DNA from: Vesta saturnalis
Taxonomy: Eukaryota > Arthropoda > Insecta > Coleoptera > Lampyridae
NCBI GenBank assembly: GCA_036346205.1
Contig: JARFJB010000928.1
Coordinates: 756,001-820,000, forward strand
Length of the DNA: 64,000 nt
Direction of reading: 5' to 3'
Below are positions 9,241 to 21,534 of the stretch, in pieces. Made by a program: the position numbers and the translations under genes. How positions within the stretch are numbered: the first letter of the stretch is position 1; each line of letters opens with the position of its first letter. The notes beneath the pieces were generated by a model. That model saw only the letters and a program-made list of their open reading frames with translations. It searched no databases and had not been told where the DNA came from.

Positions 9241-11419
9241 TTCACCTTAAAAAACCCAAAAAGAGAAGTATTTTAAACGAATACCAAAAACCAATAATAT
9301 TATAGGGATTTCCATACCTTAGTTATAACAAAAAAATATAAATTTGCGGGTACATGGCACTTGGTCGCTCGGATGAGGATTAAGTTTGAGTTTGCGTATA
9401 AATTTTTTGATTTGTTCTAAAAGTTTACTCTCGTCTTGTTTAGTTATTAACACTCTTGAATTACACTGAAGGGATTTTTTCCTTATTTGAATAACTACAT
9501 CAATAAATAACCAAACAGATGACTTCCTCAAGAATACATTTTTATTTCATTTAATCTGCTAAACTAGAGCTGCTGCATAAGGAATTCCAGAAACATACGA
9601 TGTAAATGAGTTGAATGTAAAATTGGTCGTAAATGATTAACGACTACTTGAGAAAAACTTAATAATATAAAATATTTAGAACTATAAAGCCCAATGTTTA
9701 TAGACTTTATCCTATTAATCTTGTATCGGATAATGCTCGCTAATTTTGTTCAAAATTTGCATTGTATGAAAGCTATGTAAAAGAGCATTTTATTATGTAA
9801 CAGTGAAATATAAGGCATATTATGTAATTTAAAGTTTGAAATTCTGCACGGCTACAGAGAAAAGACAACGAGGCCTTAAATCCCTTAGGTAGTAACCGTA
9901 ATTGATCTTTGTAAAAGTTGCCTTTAGATTACTGACTCTTGTGTCCTATACACCAATGAAACATAGGGTTAGAGTTTTTCGTAAATTTGTTGCTCTTTAA
10001 ATAAAAGAAAAACATTATTTCGGTGTTATATGTTACATTTTAAATGGATATGGTGATGCATATATTTTACATTGACAGATACATAAAGTTTCCTAGATTA
10101 TGTAGTCTACTATCAAGTATGTTCATGTGGTTGACAGTTGTATTGTCACAAAATAATTGCGATATTAATACAAAGCTCATCTACACTAATATGCGGAGAA
10201 TTGTTTTACAGAGTTGATAGACAATGTAGTGTGTATTGAATCGATGAGTCACTTCCAGGTCACGCAATAATACTTAAATAATAAGATCTATGCTAAAGAC
10301 GTAGATTGCCTTAATTAAAGTTGAAATTTGTGCAGGTATTAGCTTTTGTGTATGAAGTGATACCTTGTCTAGTCTCGTATCCCGTTATATGCTTTAACTG
10401 AATGTACGTTATTAATTTGTACATATAAAGAGGATAATTAAGAATAATGTGTTTGCTAAAGTTTATTATTTACGAGATAGGTTGGCCGGCCACCAGCGGC
10501 AACACGGAGTACTATCATACTTTAGACTATGTCAGTTTGAACATTTGTTAAGAATAAAGTGTACGCTGGATCTCAGCGATAGCGGTTGGTAACCGTGCAT
10601 TTGGTGCTAAAATTATTAGGCACACAGTACACATTTAATAAAACGATTAGCACGTTATTTATCGTATCCAAAAACGTCTTCCCTGCTATAATTTGTATTC
10701 TATTACGTTACATACCATTTTCCTTCCTAAATTACTATAAAAGCTTATAGAAATCTACACCACGTGCTTCGTTAGAGCCATTTCAAGTAATACAATTTGT
10801 GCAGTATGTTAATATTAAATCGTTACTCAGTTCATTAAACACTTAGGCGTTTCGCCTGTGCTTTCATATTGATCATTCTATAGGTATAATCACAGAAAAC
10901 AATACTCAAACTAGATTTTTCTTTTAAAGATGGATGCGTTTATAGCGTAATTACTCTTGGTTAAGATTTTACGTATAGCTCGCATTTTTTCTGCTTGAGC
11001 CGTGATTAAGCCTTAATTAAAATATTAAAGAACATTTACACATCCTAGAAATGTTAATCTTACCCGGAAGTTTTGTAAATTATAAAAAGAATTTTTATTT
11101 TTAATTCGTATTGTTTGGTGGTAAATTTCTGTATACAGGGCAGCCCATAAACGACTACCAACATGTCCTAACCTAAACTAAGGTGACCATTTATGTAAAA
11201 AGGAAATTCGGGACATGGACGCATCACCCGAAGAGTCTAAAGGGTTTCACAATTACTTCTCAGTAAGGGAAAGGAGAGGGAGAAATTTCTTTTAACGATA
11301 CAAAATTATGACTTTTTATGCTCTCTAGTCCAAATGACAAATGCAGCGGTTGCTTATGGTAAATTTTTAGGCGTCCGCTGTCATAATGCGATAGCGTCAA
11401 AAAAATTCTTTTTTTAAAT
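9241..11419. other. Unassigned AT-rich DNA
   Basis: No gene recognised. A GC-richer patch around 10485-10510 (GGCCGGCCACCAGCGGC) and a possible element terminus at about 11136-11160 (ATACAGGGCAGCCCATAAACG) stand out, but neither has a partner that I can find. Confidence 0.4.
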
Positions 11420-12180
11420 CTATTTAATTCTATATTTTACTTCGGTTTTTAAAAGTACATAGTTAATAAAATGACGAGTGAAACGTTGCTCATTTGAATA
11501 TTTTTGCATTGAATGCACCATTCGTAAAATATCTGGGCGATCTTGGAAATACTTAGAAAATGTAAGGCAATTAATTTCAAAATCATGTTTTGTCATTAAA
11601 AGTTTTTTTAAAGTTGGTACATAAAGAGGCTAGTTTTTTCGCAGGTCCAAATTTTATTCATATACTTTCCATGACAGCGTGGGTCCCGGTAAACACATAC
11701 ACATCTCAACAATTTTTAATATGTTGTTGTGTGGTATATCTTCAATCTTTGAGTGGCTAAATAGCTCGAACCATTGTTTGTCAATAGAAACAGACACTTC
11801 TTTTCACTCTTTTATTTTTTGACTAGTTGTATAACTTTAATGCACACAATTTCATCAAAAAGTTCCGAATCATCTACATGAATATCAGGGTGTTGTTTTT
11901 GAAAAAGAGTTTATGAGTTTCCATCTGACCTTTATCTTGAGAGAGAAAGTAACTTTATAACGGTTTGGACATTTTTAAAATTCTTTCATTGCACCCCACC
12001 AGTTTTTGGTATTCATCATTCACAAACTCACAAAATTCGTTTTAATTTTTCAACTCGAACACCATGAATGTAGAAATAGCCATAGATTTTGAGAGCAGTC
12101 TCCTGACGTTTGAATCGTCGTACCTCAAATTTGGTCATTCTGGGATCATTTCGATTGAAATAGTTGGAAAATAATTTATA
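11420..12180 (-). pseudogene. hAT-like transposase remnant (C-terminal half), heavily decayed
   Basis: The minus strand, read in pieces across frames, gives RFKRQETALKIYGYFYIHG, then a stop-broken SYFLSQDK block, then WFELFSHSKIEDIPHNNILK, IVEMCMCLPG and, after a shift, KFGPAKKLASLCTNFKK. The order (a W/K-P-L-xSYFLSQ region, then a hydrophobic ...LPGT.. segment followed by a K-L-S-x-x-x-K block) fits the dimerisation end of hAT-like proteins and hAT-derived genes in insects. Many stops occur. No termini were recognised. Family assignment is moderate because no single frame is long. Confidence 0.48.
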
Positions 12181-12338
12181 TCCCCAAATTCCAAAGATTG
12201 ATTAGGTGTAAATTAATGATGTAAAGAAAAAATAACTTACTTAATAATAAAGCAGACAAAACTGAAACAATTTCTATCTTTCGATAATTAGATAACAATA
12301 GCTAATTAATATTAAGAAATAATGAAAAGTTATTCTGA

Positions 12339-12663
12339 TTCTATAAAACTTTCTTCTTGGTACCTAACCTTACTTGCAGTCTGAAGGGAGTCTAGGTAAC
12401 AAAACTTGGTATAATCTAGGTAATTAATATTCCTCTTCTGATTTGTCTACATTTCTTTTTAGATCAAGTTCTCTACAGTCAACTATGCAAAAAAAAACAC
12501 TTTATTAGGCAACCTTGATTCGAAGTGGATGTCTCTGATTTGGCTAATTTATACAACCTAACCAGTGGTATCTGAATCAGAGTCATCTTCGTGGTCTATA
12601 AAACTTTCTTCTGGGTAGCTATCCTTACTTGCAGGCCTAAGGGAGTTAATGTAACAAACCTTG
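12339..12663. repeat. Direct repeat pair of about 70 bases, period about 256
   Basis: TCTATAAAACTTTCTTCT at about 12339 recurs at about 12595. Both copies continue with CTTACTTGCAG...AAGGGAGT and GTAACAAA-CTTG. The second copy ends just where the LINE 3' end begins, so the LINE may have inserted at this duplicated sequence. Confidence 0.75.
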
Positions 12664-15460
12664 ATAGGCATAACGTGCTAAAGCACTCAGGAACAGTGGG
12701 AGGGGGTTAGGGATATTGTTAGCGAGAAATGTTTATGAACTACCCTAAAATTTACTTAAATCAAAGTTTGGAGGAAAACAGGAACTGGGTAGGGCACTCC
12801 ACAATTTTGTGGCCGTGTAGAAAAATGTAGATTGCGCCCGTTTAGTGTGACAAGATTTTGAGTGCGTAATTATGATGTGAATGGGAAAACCTAGTGTTCA
12901 TAACGAAGATGGCCTACGAAGGTACTGAGGAGTGTATTTCGGAGGTACACTTGACATTGTAATAGCGATGAAACAAGGAAAGAAAAGAAACTATTCTCCT
13001 ATACTCAAGACACTGTAGGTCAGATGCTAGAGACGAGTCAGTTGTAAGTCTTACAGCTCTTTTTTGGATGCGGTTTACCATATCGAGGACGTACTGGGGC
13101 GCACTGACCTAGAGGTAGGAATTGTATTCCAGATGAGGTCGGATTTGAGCCTTCTGCAGTAAAAGGAGCTGTTTCGATATAAACTACTGTTTAGATCTGT
13201 ATAGAAACTCCAGTTTACGGGTACCTGATTTTCTGGCTGACAAAAGGTGGTCAACCCATGAAATAGTCGATGATACAAACATCCCTAATATAGAACTAGG
13301 GTTTGAACACTTGAAATCTAAGCCATTCATATTTAGAGCAGGAAATGATCGGTATTTCTTGGCGGACACAAGGCAATACTGGGTTTTGTCGGCATTAAAC
13401 GTGTAAATTATTCCTTCCACATTGAAGGATACGTTTTAAGTCCCTGTTGATTGAGGCTACCATTTTCACTTTAACGTCATGACTAGATTTATTGTTGTAG
13501 GAAAACTGAGAAGAACTAAAATGTATAGTATTGTCATCTCCAAAGAAATGGATCAGATTAGCTGGTGAGGAAATGAGATAATTTATTTATAGCAGGAAAA
13601 GTGTGGGAGCTCTCACTGATCCTTGAAGTACGCCCGCGTTAATATTAGTTTCTTTCAAAAAGAAGTGATGGACGACAAGTGTAGTCTTTTGTCAAGTTAG
13701 CTGGAGATCCAATTGTTGAGCATATCGGATAAGCCAAGCGAGGTCAGCTTGGCAAGTAGGCATTTGTGGCAAACTTGGCCAAAAGCCTTTGAAATATCTA
13801 AAGCTACTGCGACTGTTTTAGGACTCAAGAAACGAAAGTAGTTGATGGTTGATGGCTTTTTCCATGATTTTCGATAGAATGGAAGTGATAGCTATTGGTC
13901 GATAGTTTGAGGTATCGGTTTTATCGCCCTTTTTAGGAATGGGTTGGACATTTGCCAACTTCTACGATGAGGGAAACTCTCCAGTTGACATGGAGATCGA
14001 ACAGGGTGTGGACAATGCAGGTACCAGCTCGGGGGATTATTTTTTAAGGACGGTAGCTAGAATACCATCAGAGCCAGTCGCTTTGTTTGAATCAAGTTTA
14101 TTAATAATTGATTCTAGGAGTTTGAATCGAAAGTTGATTCGTTTCATAGCGTATGGGGTTAGACTTGGCGACGGCAAAAATTTACCAGAATCATTGGGAC
14201 ATGGATTTGACGCTTTGTCAGCAGGATCAACTACTACCGCTCCGTCACGAGACATTATGGGGGGACTTTAGCTAATGACCAAAATTTACGACTACCTAAA
14301 GGACATGAGACTAATTCTTTGCATTTACGTTTTTCAAACACCTTTTTTGCCTTGGTTATGATGCATTTGCAACTATTACTTGCGGTAATATAGTCGGCGT
14401 GAATTTTGACAGATTCATTTAATTTCTATTTGGTATAGAGTTTATGCTTTTGCGATATTGAATCAGTGCAAGCCTGATTAAGCCATGGTTGGGAACGGGA
14501 ATGACCTACACGATTGCATTTTTTTGGGAATGTATAACTCTATGCGTATCAGGATAACTTCAGTTATTGAAAGAGCACGCCAGGGATGGGTTGCAAAAAA
14601 ATCTCGCAGTTCGCTCCGGTTAGCTGATTTAAAACACCACATAGTTCTGTCTGGTTTTTTTTCGAATAACAGTGGGATTTGTTACAGAGGAAATTATTTC
14701 GATTAGGCAGTAGTCTGATTGACCAAGTGTTGAAAGGACTATTGTTTTATAGACAAGTGGGTTAGATGTAAGGAATACGTGCAGAAAATGTATGGTTAGG
14801 ATTGTCAGGGATTCTGGTGGATTGGGAAATCATTTGTGTGGGATCACAGGATACAGCGAATGCTTCTGCACTATGACCTGTGGGATTAGTGGTAGATGCT
14901 ATTTGAAGCCAATTGGAGTTGTGGACATTAAAATCTCCCAGAATCTCAAGATGGAAACTGTGATAAAGGTAATCTATTTTCAGGCTAAGGTAATGAAACA
15001 GATCTTGGAAGTTGTTATCATTCGGTGGCCTATATAGACAAGAGTAGAACTTCACACATTGGGGTCCAAAATGTTTGAACCAAATCGCGTTTTTTCCCAA
15101 GTAGACATCCTCTTACACCCTACGTTGTCCTTGGTAAAGGCACTACCTCGCCTTTTAGGAGAAAGTTAGAGTGGAGGTTGTATCTGGGAAATTGCAGCTC
15201 TAGCGAATCAGTGCTTCCAAGGAACACTTGCGTTTCTGATAGAAACGGAATGTCCGCACTTGTTCAAGGTGTAGGTTAACAGCATTAAGATTCCACCTGA
15301 GACTACGTGTGTTGCAGTAATGTACCCTAATGTTGGTACTTTCGACAACCGAGGTCGTTTGAGTCCTGCCATTCCGGGCATCCGAATCGTGCAGAATTTT
15401 AGTCCCGGCAGATCTTGCTCTTCTTATTCTTGATTTTGGCATTGACGAAAAATATAATAA
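12664..15460 (-). pseudogene. Jockey/CR1-like LINE (endonuclease and reverse transcriptase), nearly full ORF2, decayed
   Basis: Read on the minus strand from about 15440: NIRVHYCNTRSLRWNLNAV (endonuclease start), YSCLYRPPND, LGDFNVHNSNW (GDFN encoded at 14927-14938), AFAVSCDPTQMISQSTRIPD, then KVFEKRKCKELVSCPLGSRK, a linker ending in LDSNKATGSDGI (start of RT), the RT catalytic motif as FGDD (13533-13544, normally FADD), SINRDLKRILQCG, ALNMNGLDFKCS, STISWVDHLLSARKSGTRK and SYLWVSAPQY near the end. A TGA at 12689-12687 closes the frame. Frameshifts and stops are frequent. The 3' tail has a GTGC-TTTA-GCAC hairpin. A truncated sister copy lies at 39.24-39.96 kb. Confidence 0.87.
12675..12686 (-). 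other. Conserved 3' hairpin of the LINE family
   Basis: GTGCTTTAGCAC forms a 4-base stem with a TTTA loop directly after the stop codon. The same sequence in the same position follows the sister copy at 39891-39902. It could be a recognition element for the reverse transcriptase; that is inference. Confidence 0.6.
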
Positions 15461-18303
15461 AAAATTATATGAAATACGTTATAATTAAACTTAGGATTAA
15501 ATATAGTACCAAAAATAAAAGTTGGACTAAGTTTTAAATTTGAAATCAAATAAAAATGCTCAAAAACTTACCCGATAATCTGCAACCTGTTCCTAAAATT
15601 TACACTTGCAGAGGGTTTTTTTATTCACAGCAGCGCCATGCATTGTCATATCTTTTGTATTTTATATTTGTGTCAATGTGCTGACAGAAAAAAAAGTTTC
15701 TTTAGTGATCCCGCCTACAGTGGATTTAGCTTAACTTGTAAAATGTTCCGACTTTCGATATCATTCGGAATTTATGGTATAAGCACCCTAAAGTGTCGTT
15801 ACACCAACATTTACCGCCCATTTTTCAATAAGATCTATTTTTATTAATACGCTTTGTGATCGTAGAATTCATATTATTACATTACGTTCGTGAACTCTTG
15901 CAAATAACTCTGTACAAGCCTAATCACCCTTCCACCTAGCACATCTCGCACCGTTGTCGTATGTTGCCGTGATAGTCTGCTTGCCCGGTTTCTTACGATC
16001 CTTGTTATCACGTTAGTGATTCCCACATTTAGATGCCCAATTTACTTCACGTCTCCATGTACTACTCAATTGGTTAAGATTTCCAATTTCCTACACTTCA
16101 CATGCACATGTGTCATTAACCCAAAATAGACAAACAAAAAAAAACAGATAAACACAAAATTTTCCCTCCTTTAAGTGATTGATTACACTTATTGCACTGA
16201 ACTTTTAATTTTGAATGGTACAAAATTTTAATAAAGTATTTATACATAGTTAGCTATAGCATTGATTTAAACTAAATTAGCACTTTAAATGATTTAAAAT
16301 CACTCATTCTTCAGAGCGTAACTTATACATGTCCGCACTCAACGCGCGCACCTTAATTGCTTTTTATAAATTAAATGAAGCCTAAACTGTATTCCTCAGA
16401 AGTCTGTTCCAATTTTAATTAAAATTAGTATCAAACCGTTACGTAAATAAGTGGAATAGTCAAATTGTCATTACGCAGTCCCGTGGTTACACTGTGGATA
16501 TTTTTTTGTCTAGCATTATTTGACAATAAAAAACGTGACTGTTACTACAGAGACTACCACGAACGTGTTCTAAACCTTTTACACGTAGTAGCTATTCGGA
16601 CTTCGCCAGGCTGGCCTACTGCTCGTACAGTAATGGTGTGATATCATTACAACACCTATTCGGAAACCATCGCATGGAAATGTTGATTGTCCAGATCTTC
16701 AGGTTTCAGAATGCAACTTTTATTGGTTCTTTGGGATCAAGGAATATGTTGATACCCGCTGAATTGGATTTAAGAACTAAATAGATTACACCGGTCATTT
16801 TAGAAACAATGGAGAATTTATATCACGGCCATTTTAAAGGGTATGCCTTACTTAACAGGAGAACTCAAAACTTGCTGCACAAATTACAACAAAACGATAA
16901 ACCCACAATATGAGTCGGTATAATAACGACCAATGGAGTGTCATTTATTAGTGGATAAATCTGCACTAGTAAACGGTGTGGTGCCACGTAGCAAATCACT
17001 GTAAAACAATGAGTTGTACTTCTCACCAGTTTCAACCGCCAAACCACTTGTAATAGCTGCGTTAAAAACGAGTAAATGTCAAAGGACGTCATTAAACCAA
17101 ACTTTGTGGGCAAAGGTACAGGTGCAAGATTCTTACACCGAAGTTGTCCAAAAACAATCTTTACCTTAGCGCAAACAAAATTACTGCTTTAAATGGAACA
17201 CAAATCCAAATCCAATTAAATGCTAAATATGTAATCTTATTTAAACTGGTCACTACTAAAATACAAAATTGTGTTTTGAAATGGATTAAATAGTTTGCTA
17301 GTTAGATTAAACCTCTACGTTATTGTTATCGTTAAAAGTAAAGAAATCCTTTATTAGAAGTTACTCAGTTTACAAAAAGTAAAAAATAAGTAGCAAGTTA
17401 CAACGTCACGGTAGCTCAATTGCAAAAATCAATGCAAAAAAATAACTTTACTTGAAGTCAGTATTCAAGCCTTTAACTTATATTTTTAAAATAGCACTCG
17501 TAAATGAGTTAACTTCAGATAAAATAGGCCCACAGTTTAAATATTGAACTTTATTTACACATAAATCAGTAATAACCAACTTACGCACAAAAGTGTGCAA
17601 CATGAACTATTATCCAAAAAAGTGTTGATAATCACACACGCATGAAGATGTTTTTGCTTTTGAACCATTAAATTTTAATTCCTAAAGTATACAACTAATT
17701 TTTAATTAGATAAACGATGAGTTTAATGTTGACGTTCATGGAAAAAAGAACAAAATAAAAAGTTCAATCAATAAACCAGCTACAACTTTTCTATTTGCAA
17801 TAAATTTGAAGACAATGTCATTTAAGGAAGGTTTATAACCAAAACATTTCACTACACAAAAATATAACTCGTCATAAAAAAAAATTATTCCCCTGAAAAA
17901 TAAATAAGGACTTCAGGTCAAAAACTTCCACAAACTACTCCACCAAATTCACCTCAAAGATTAGTTGAGTAAACACTTTTTACATCAATACACTTTTAAA
18001 ATTACGGACAATTTATAGTGAAATTGTAATAGGAAACATTCAAGAGCATGCATGTTACACGCGGCTATACGATACTATACGAAATTTAACTGCGGTCTGC
18101 CTGCACTATGTTGTATAAGCACATGTTCTGTAAAAATAACTCGCTAACATTAACGCAGCTTTAATACTCGATGGCACCAAATAAACTAGTCCTCTGCTGC
18201 TACAAACAGTTTAAGTAGGAAAATACCTAATTGTCTACTCTTCCATATCCAAATTCAATTAAATTGAAAACGAAAATCAAATTTATGTTTATAGAAATAT
18301 ATG

Positions 18304-18309
<6 letters not shown>
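15461..18309. other. Unassigned AT-rich DNA
   Basis: No gene recognised on either strand. Open frames are short and of random composition. Confidence 0.45.

Positions 18310-18380
<71 letters not shown>
18310..18380. repeat. (TA)n microsatellite
   Basis: About 70 bases of uninterrupted TA. Confidence 0.98.
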
Positions 18381-18383
<3 letters not shown>

Positions 18384-18589
18384 GTAAAGTATAAATACGT
18401 AAACGTATCGATAACAATTACAGTTATCGTCCTTAGTAAATAATATAACTTTAAAAAATTCTTTGAGTTGTCAAAATAAATTTACGAAATATGAAAATGC
18501 AAGTATAGATATGCTAACAATGTCACCGTTTGATAAACGCATTTACTTTATTATTTATTTACTTAGTTTATTCGATACTAGGCGTAAAG

Positions 18590-19340
18590 AGATTCTGAGA
18601 TTCTGAGGGTTGAGAAGTCTGTAGTAGCTGAGCATGCTGTACATAATTAAATCATGGTATTCAATTTGATAATATGAAAATTTTCATTACCAAGTTCGTT
18701 TACAACGAGAAGCAGTTGAGATATATAAACATCCAAATAAATTTAACGAGCAAGTAGAGAATCTCTGATCAAACACATTTTGTCATGCTGTATTCAAAAA
18801 AAGACAGATTGGTATGTTTTAATTTTAACTTTTGCTGGGCCTTGAACTAAATGCTTCACCAATTAAATATGTCAATCTACTACAAAATAGCAATGATTTG
18901 GCATATGTAGATTTTTGATTGGTATGTAAAGTTTCTATTTGTGAATGCTTTTGCCGATTCCAAATTAAGTTTTTCACAAGTTTACATCACATTGTAACTT
19001 GATCAAATTTTGTTAAATTTCTGCTTTGATTGTGATATTCTTCATTGTTAGCTTTCGCCCGTTGGAGGGTGTTATGATGTGTCATTTTTGTCAGTTTAAT
19101 AATATTTAATTCATTAATGATCCAACTATTCTTTACTAAAATAAAATCCGATTGCCTAGTTGGCTTTTAAATACGAACTGTTACATTAATAGCAGCATCA
19201 CATTTGCGTTTTCATGTCTCAAAATTCTTTTTTCACAACTCAATAAATTTTTTTAATCTATTGATTTATCATTTATTGATGGTAACTGTAATTGTTATAG
19301 AATCGTTTAAATTTGTATAAAATATAAATAAAAAATACAC
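18590..19340 (+). pseudogene. Second Penelope-like 3' fragment (GIY-YIG tail plus 3' region), piggyBac-free
   Basis: Starts within the endonuclease domain: EKSVVAEHAV, then, after a frame change, HYQVRLQREAVEIYKHPNKF and NEQVENL with a stop. This is the normal C-terminus of Penelope-like endonuclease domains. The 3' region follows and matches 5900-6311 joined to 9013-9240. At about 19120-19128 the sequence runs TTCATTAATGATCC, where the other copy carries the 2.7 kb piggyBac. It is 5'-truncated, so RT is absent. Confidence 0.83.
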
Positions 19341-21529
19341 GAATGAATACTGTGGGTAGCGCAACTAGAAAATTTTATGATCATAGCAATAGGAAATTGC
19401 AATTGTTACCGTAAAAGGAAACGCAGTTAACCGGTTTTTAATATCTTGTCAATAAATCTTACGTTGACGTAATACCATCGGCTGGTAATTAATTACACTG
19501 TTACGTTGAAATTCAAGACATAGGATTTGTTACGTTTGAGCCAATATTTTAAAGCTAGTACTTTTCTTAATGTAAAATATGCAAACACGCGGATAATTCT
19601 CAATCGGCACCTTCTTGAACTTAAACTACGTACCTTAACCCGTTAAGTGTTGGTGATTAAGTAATTAATTAAAGGATTATAATCACGGGTAAGTAGGTAT
19701 TTAAATGTAGATTAAAGGTAGCAACAAGCAATTCAATTATCTAGTGTAACCTATGGCAAATCGGTGTATGCTTTGCAAGAAATTACATTTAATTATCACA
19801 AGATATTCAAACCGCCCAGAATTGTTTCTTAATAGCATAGGGTAGTGATTTAATTAACAATACACCATTTTACAAACACACTTTGTATTAAGAAATTAAT
19901 AATCGGGTGTGTAGGATGTTGTTAGTAATTTCACCTCTAATATTACTTATACTTCTAATAATAAATAGAAGATTTTGTGCCTTCAGCTCAGTCGACGATT
20001 AAATGGGCCATGTTATTAAACTTTGATTTGCTTTAATTAAAAAATGTGTGGTTAGATATGTTCGCTTTAGAAAAAAGATGTAACTTATTTTATTTTATTT
20101 TTATTTGATGGAAAACAAGTAAACCGTAAATGCAATAAATGCAAAATTGAAAATAATGACAAGGTTTATTATAAAAATCTTTAAGTCATGTTATAAAGTA
20201 GCAAATCTTAATACTAATGTTAGTAACTCTGAATTAACTAAAAAATACTTTATTAACTAATGATTAGAAATGAAATACCAGTAGTACTTTTAAATTTTGG
20301 TTGTTACTGGTATACTGTTACTGATAAAATGTGCTGACGAAGCCACGCTTTCAAATTTGGTTGTACAATTAATCTTGAAATGGAAATATAATAGAGTTTT
20401 GATATTCGTTGATCCCAAATAAGTAAATTCCTTTACAAACAGCCAAACTTGGTTGATTTAAATGGGTTAATTTACCATTTATTTATTATTTTCTGCATAG
20501 CAACTAACTTCCGTTGCGTCATCCTCGTTAAATTGAAACGTAATAGTACAATGAAATTACGTAAAAGGAAAATTTAACGTTATAAAGGTAAAAATAAAAG
20601 TGAAACAAAAGTACAAATAAAAATAAAATAAAAGTCCCTAAAAAATTTCAAACAATGAAAAGTAGGTTTAATTAGCTCTTACCGTAAAATGTACGACACT
20701 TTTTAATAAAAATACTCAAGAGCAAAAATGGACGTTTCATGCTTTCATTATCGTAACAACCGACCGCAAAATCATGTCTGCGCAGAACTCAATGTGCAAA
20801 ACGAAATGCGCGTACTACCCCACTTTAAAATATCTAAACGCATACTTTTCAACCAATAAGGTATGCAATTCACATGACACAAAAATGAACGAAGTTGCCT
20901 AAATTATTACATATTTTAACACAACTTAAAAAGGTTTGTTACAACTTATGTAGTTATATTCTTTATAAAGAACCGCTTCAGCACTATACGGCATTTCGCT
21001 CATTGATGGTATACTTTTTACTATGTTTATGTGTGTTTTTCATTTTTCCGTTACTTAATTTTATCAGTTTGTACGACTTTAACTTTATTTAAGGGTATTT
21101 TGTTATTTTTGAATATTCAATATTTTCTTTCCTTTATTTTTCTTTGTTCCTTGCTTTATTAATATACTTTTGAAATTGCTTATTGATTATTAAACTGAGC
21201 ATTCTTGATGATTAATTTTTCCAGTTTTGTAATTACAAGGTTGAATTATCATTACGCAAAGCTTGTTCATTTTAAGTACTTCTGTTATTTACCTGTCCCG
21301 CTATGATGTAAACACTTAACCTCAGCAATTCCTATCTCATTCAATTAACACAGCGTATCCTACCACTAGACGGGCAATTCATTTGATTAGATTTGAGGTT
21401 TGCAAGTACTGTAGTTTCAGACTTGTAAGTATTCCCTGAGGTTTTAATTGTTGAGAGTGAGTAACTTAGAATTACACTCTTAAGGATTGAGTACCTTGGG
21501 ACACTCATCATTATTAACTAAGGGCTAAG
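19341..21529. other. Unassigned AT-rich DNA
   Basis: No gene recognised. Composition becomes T-rich toward the end, where the LINE on the minus strand begins. Confidence 0.45.
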
Positions 21530-21534
21530 CTTTG

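Noticed and set aside
13939..14271. 110-codon plus-strand open frame
   Set aside because: It is the antisense of the LINE RT start (LDSNKATGSDGI on the minus strand).
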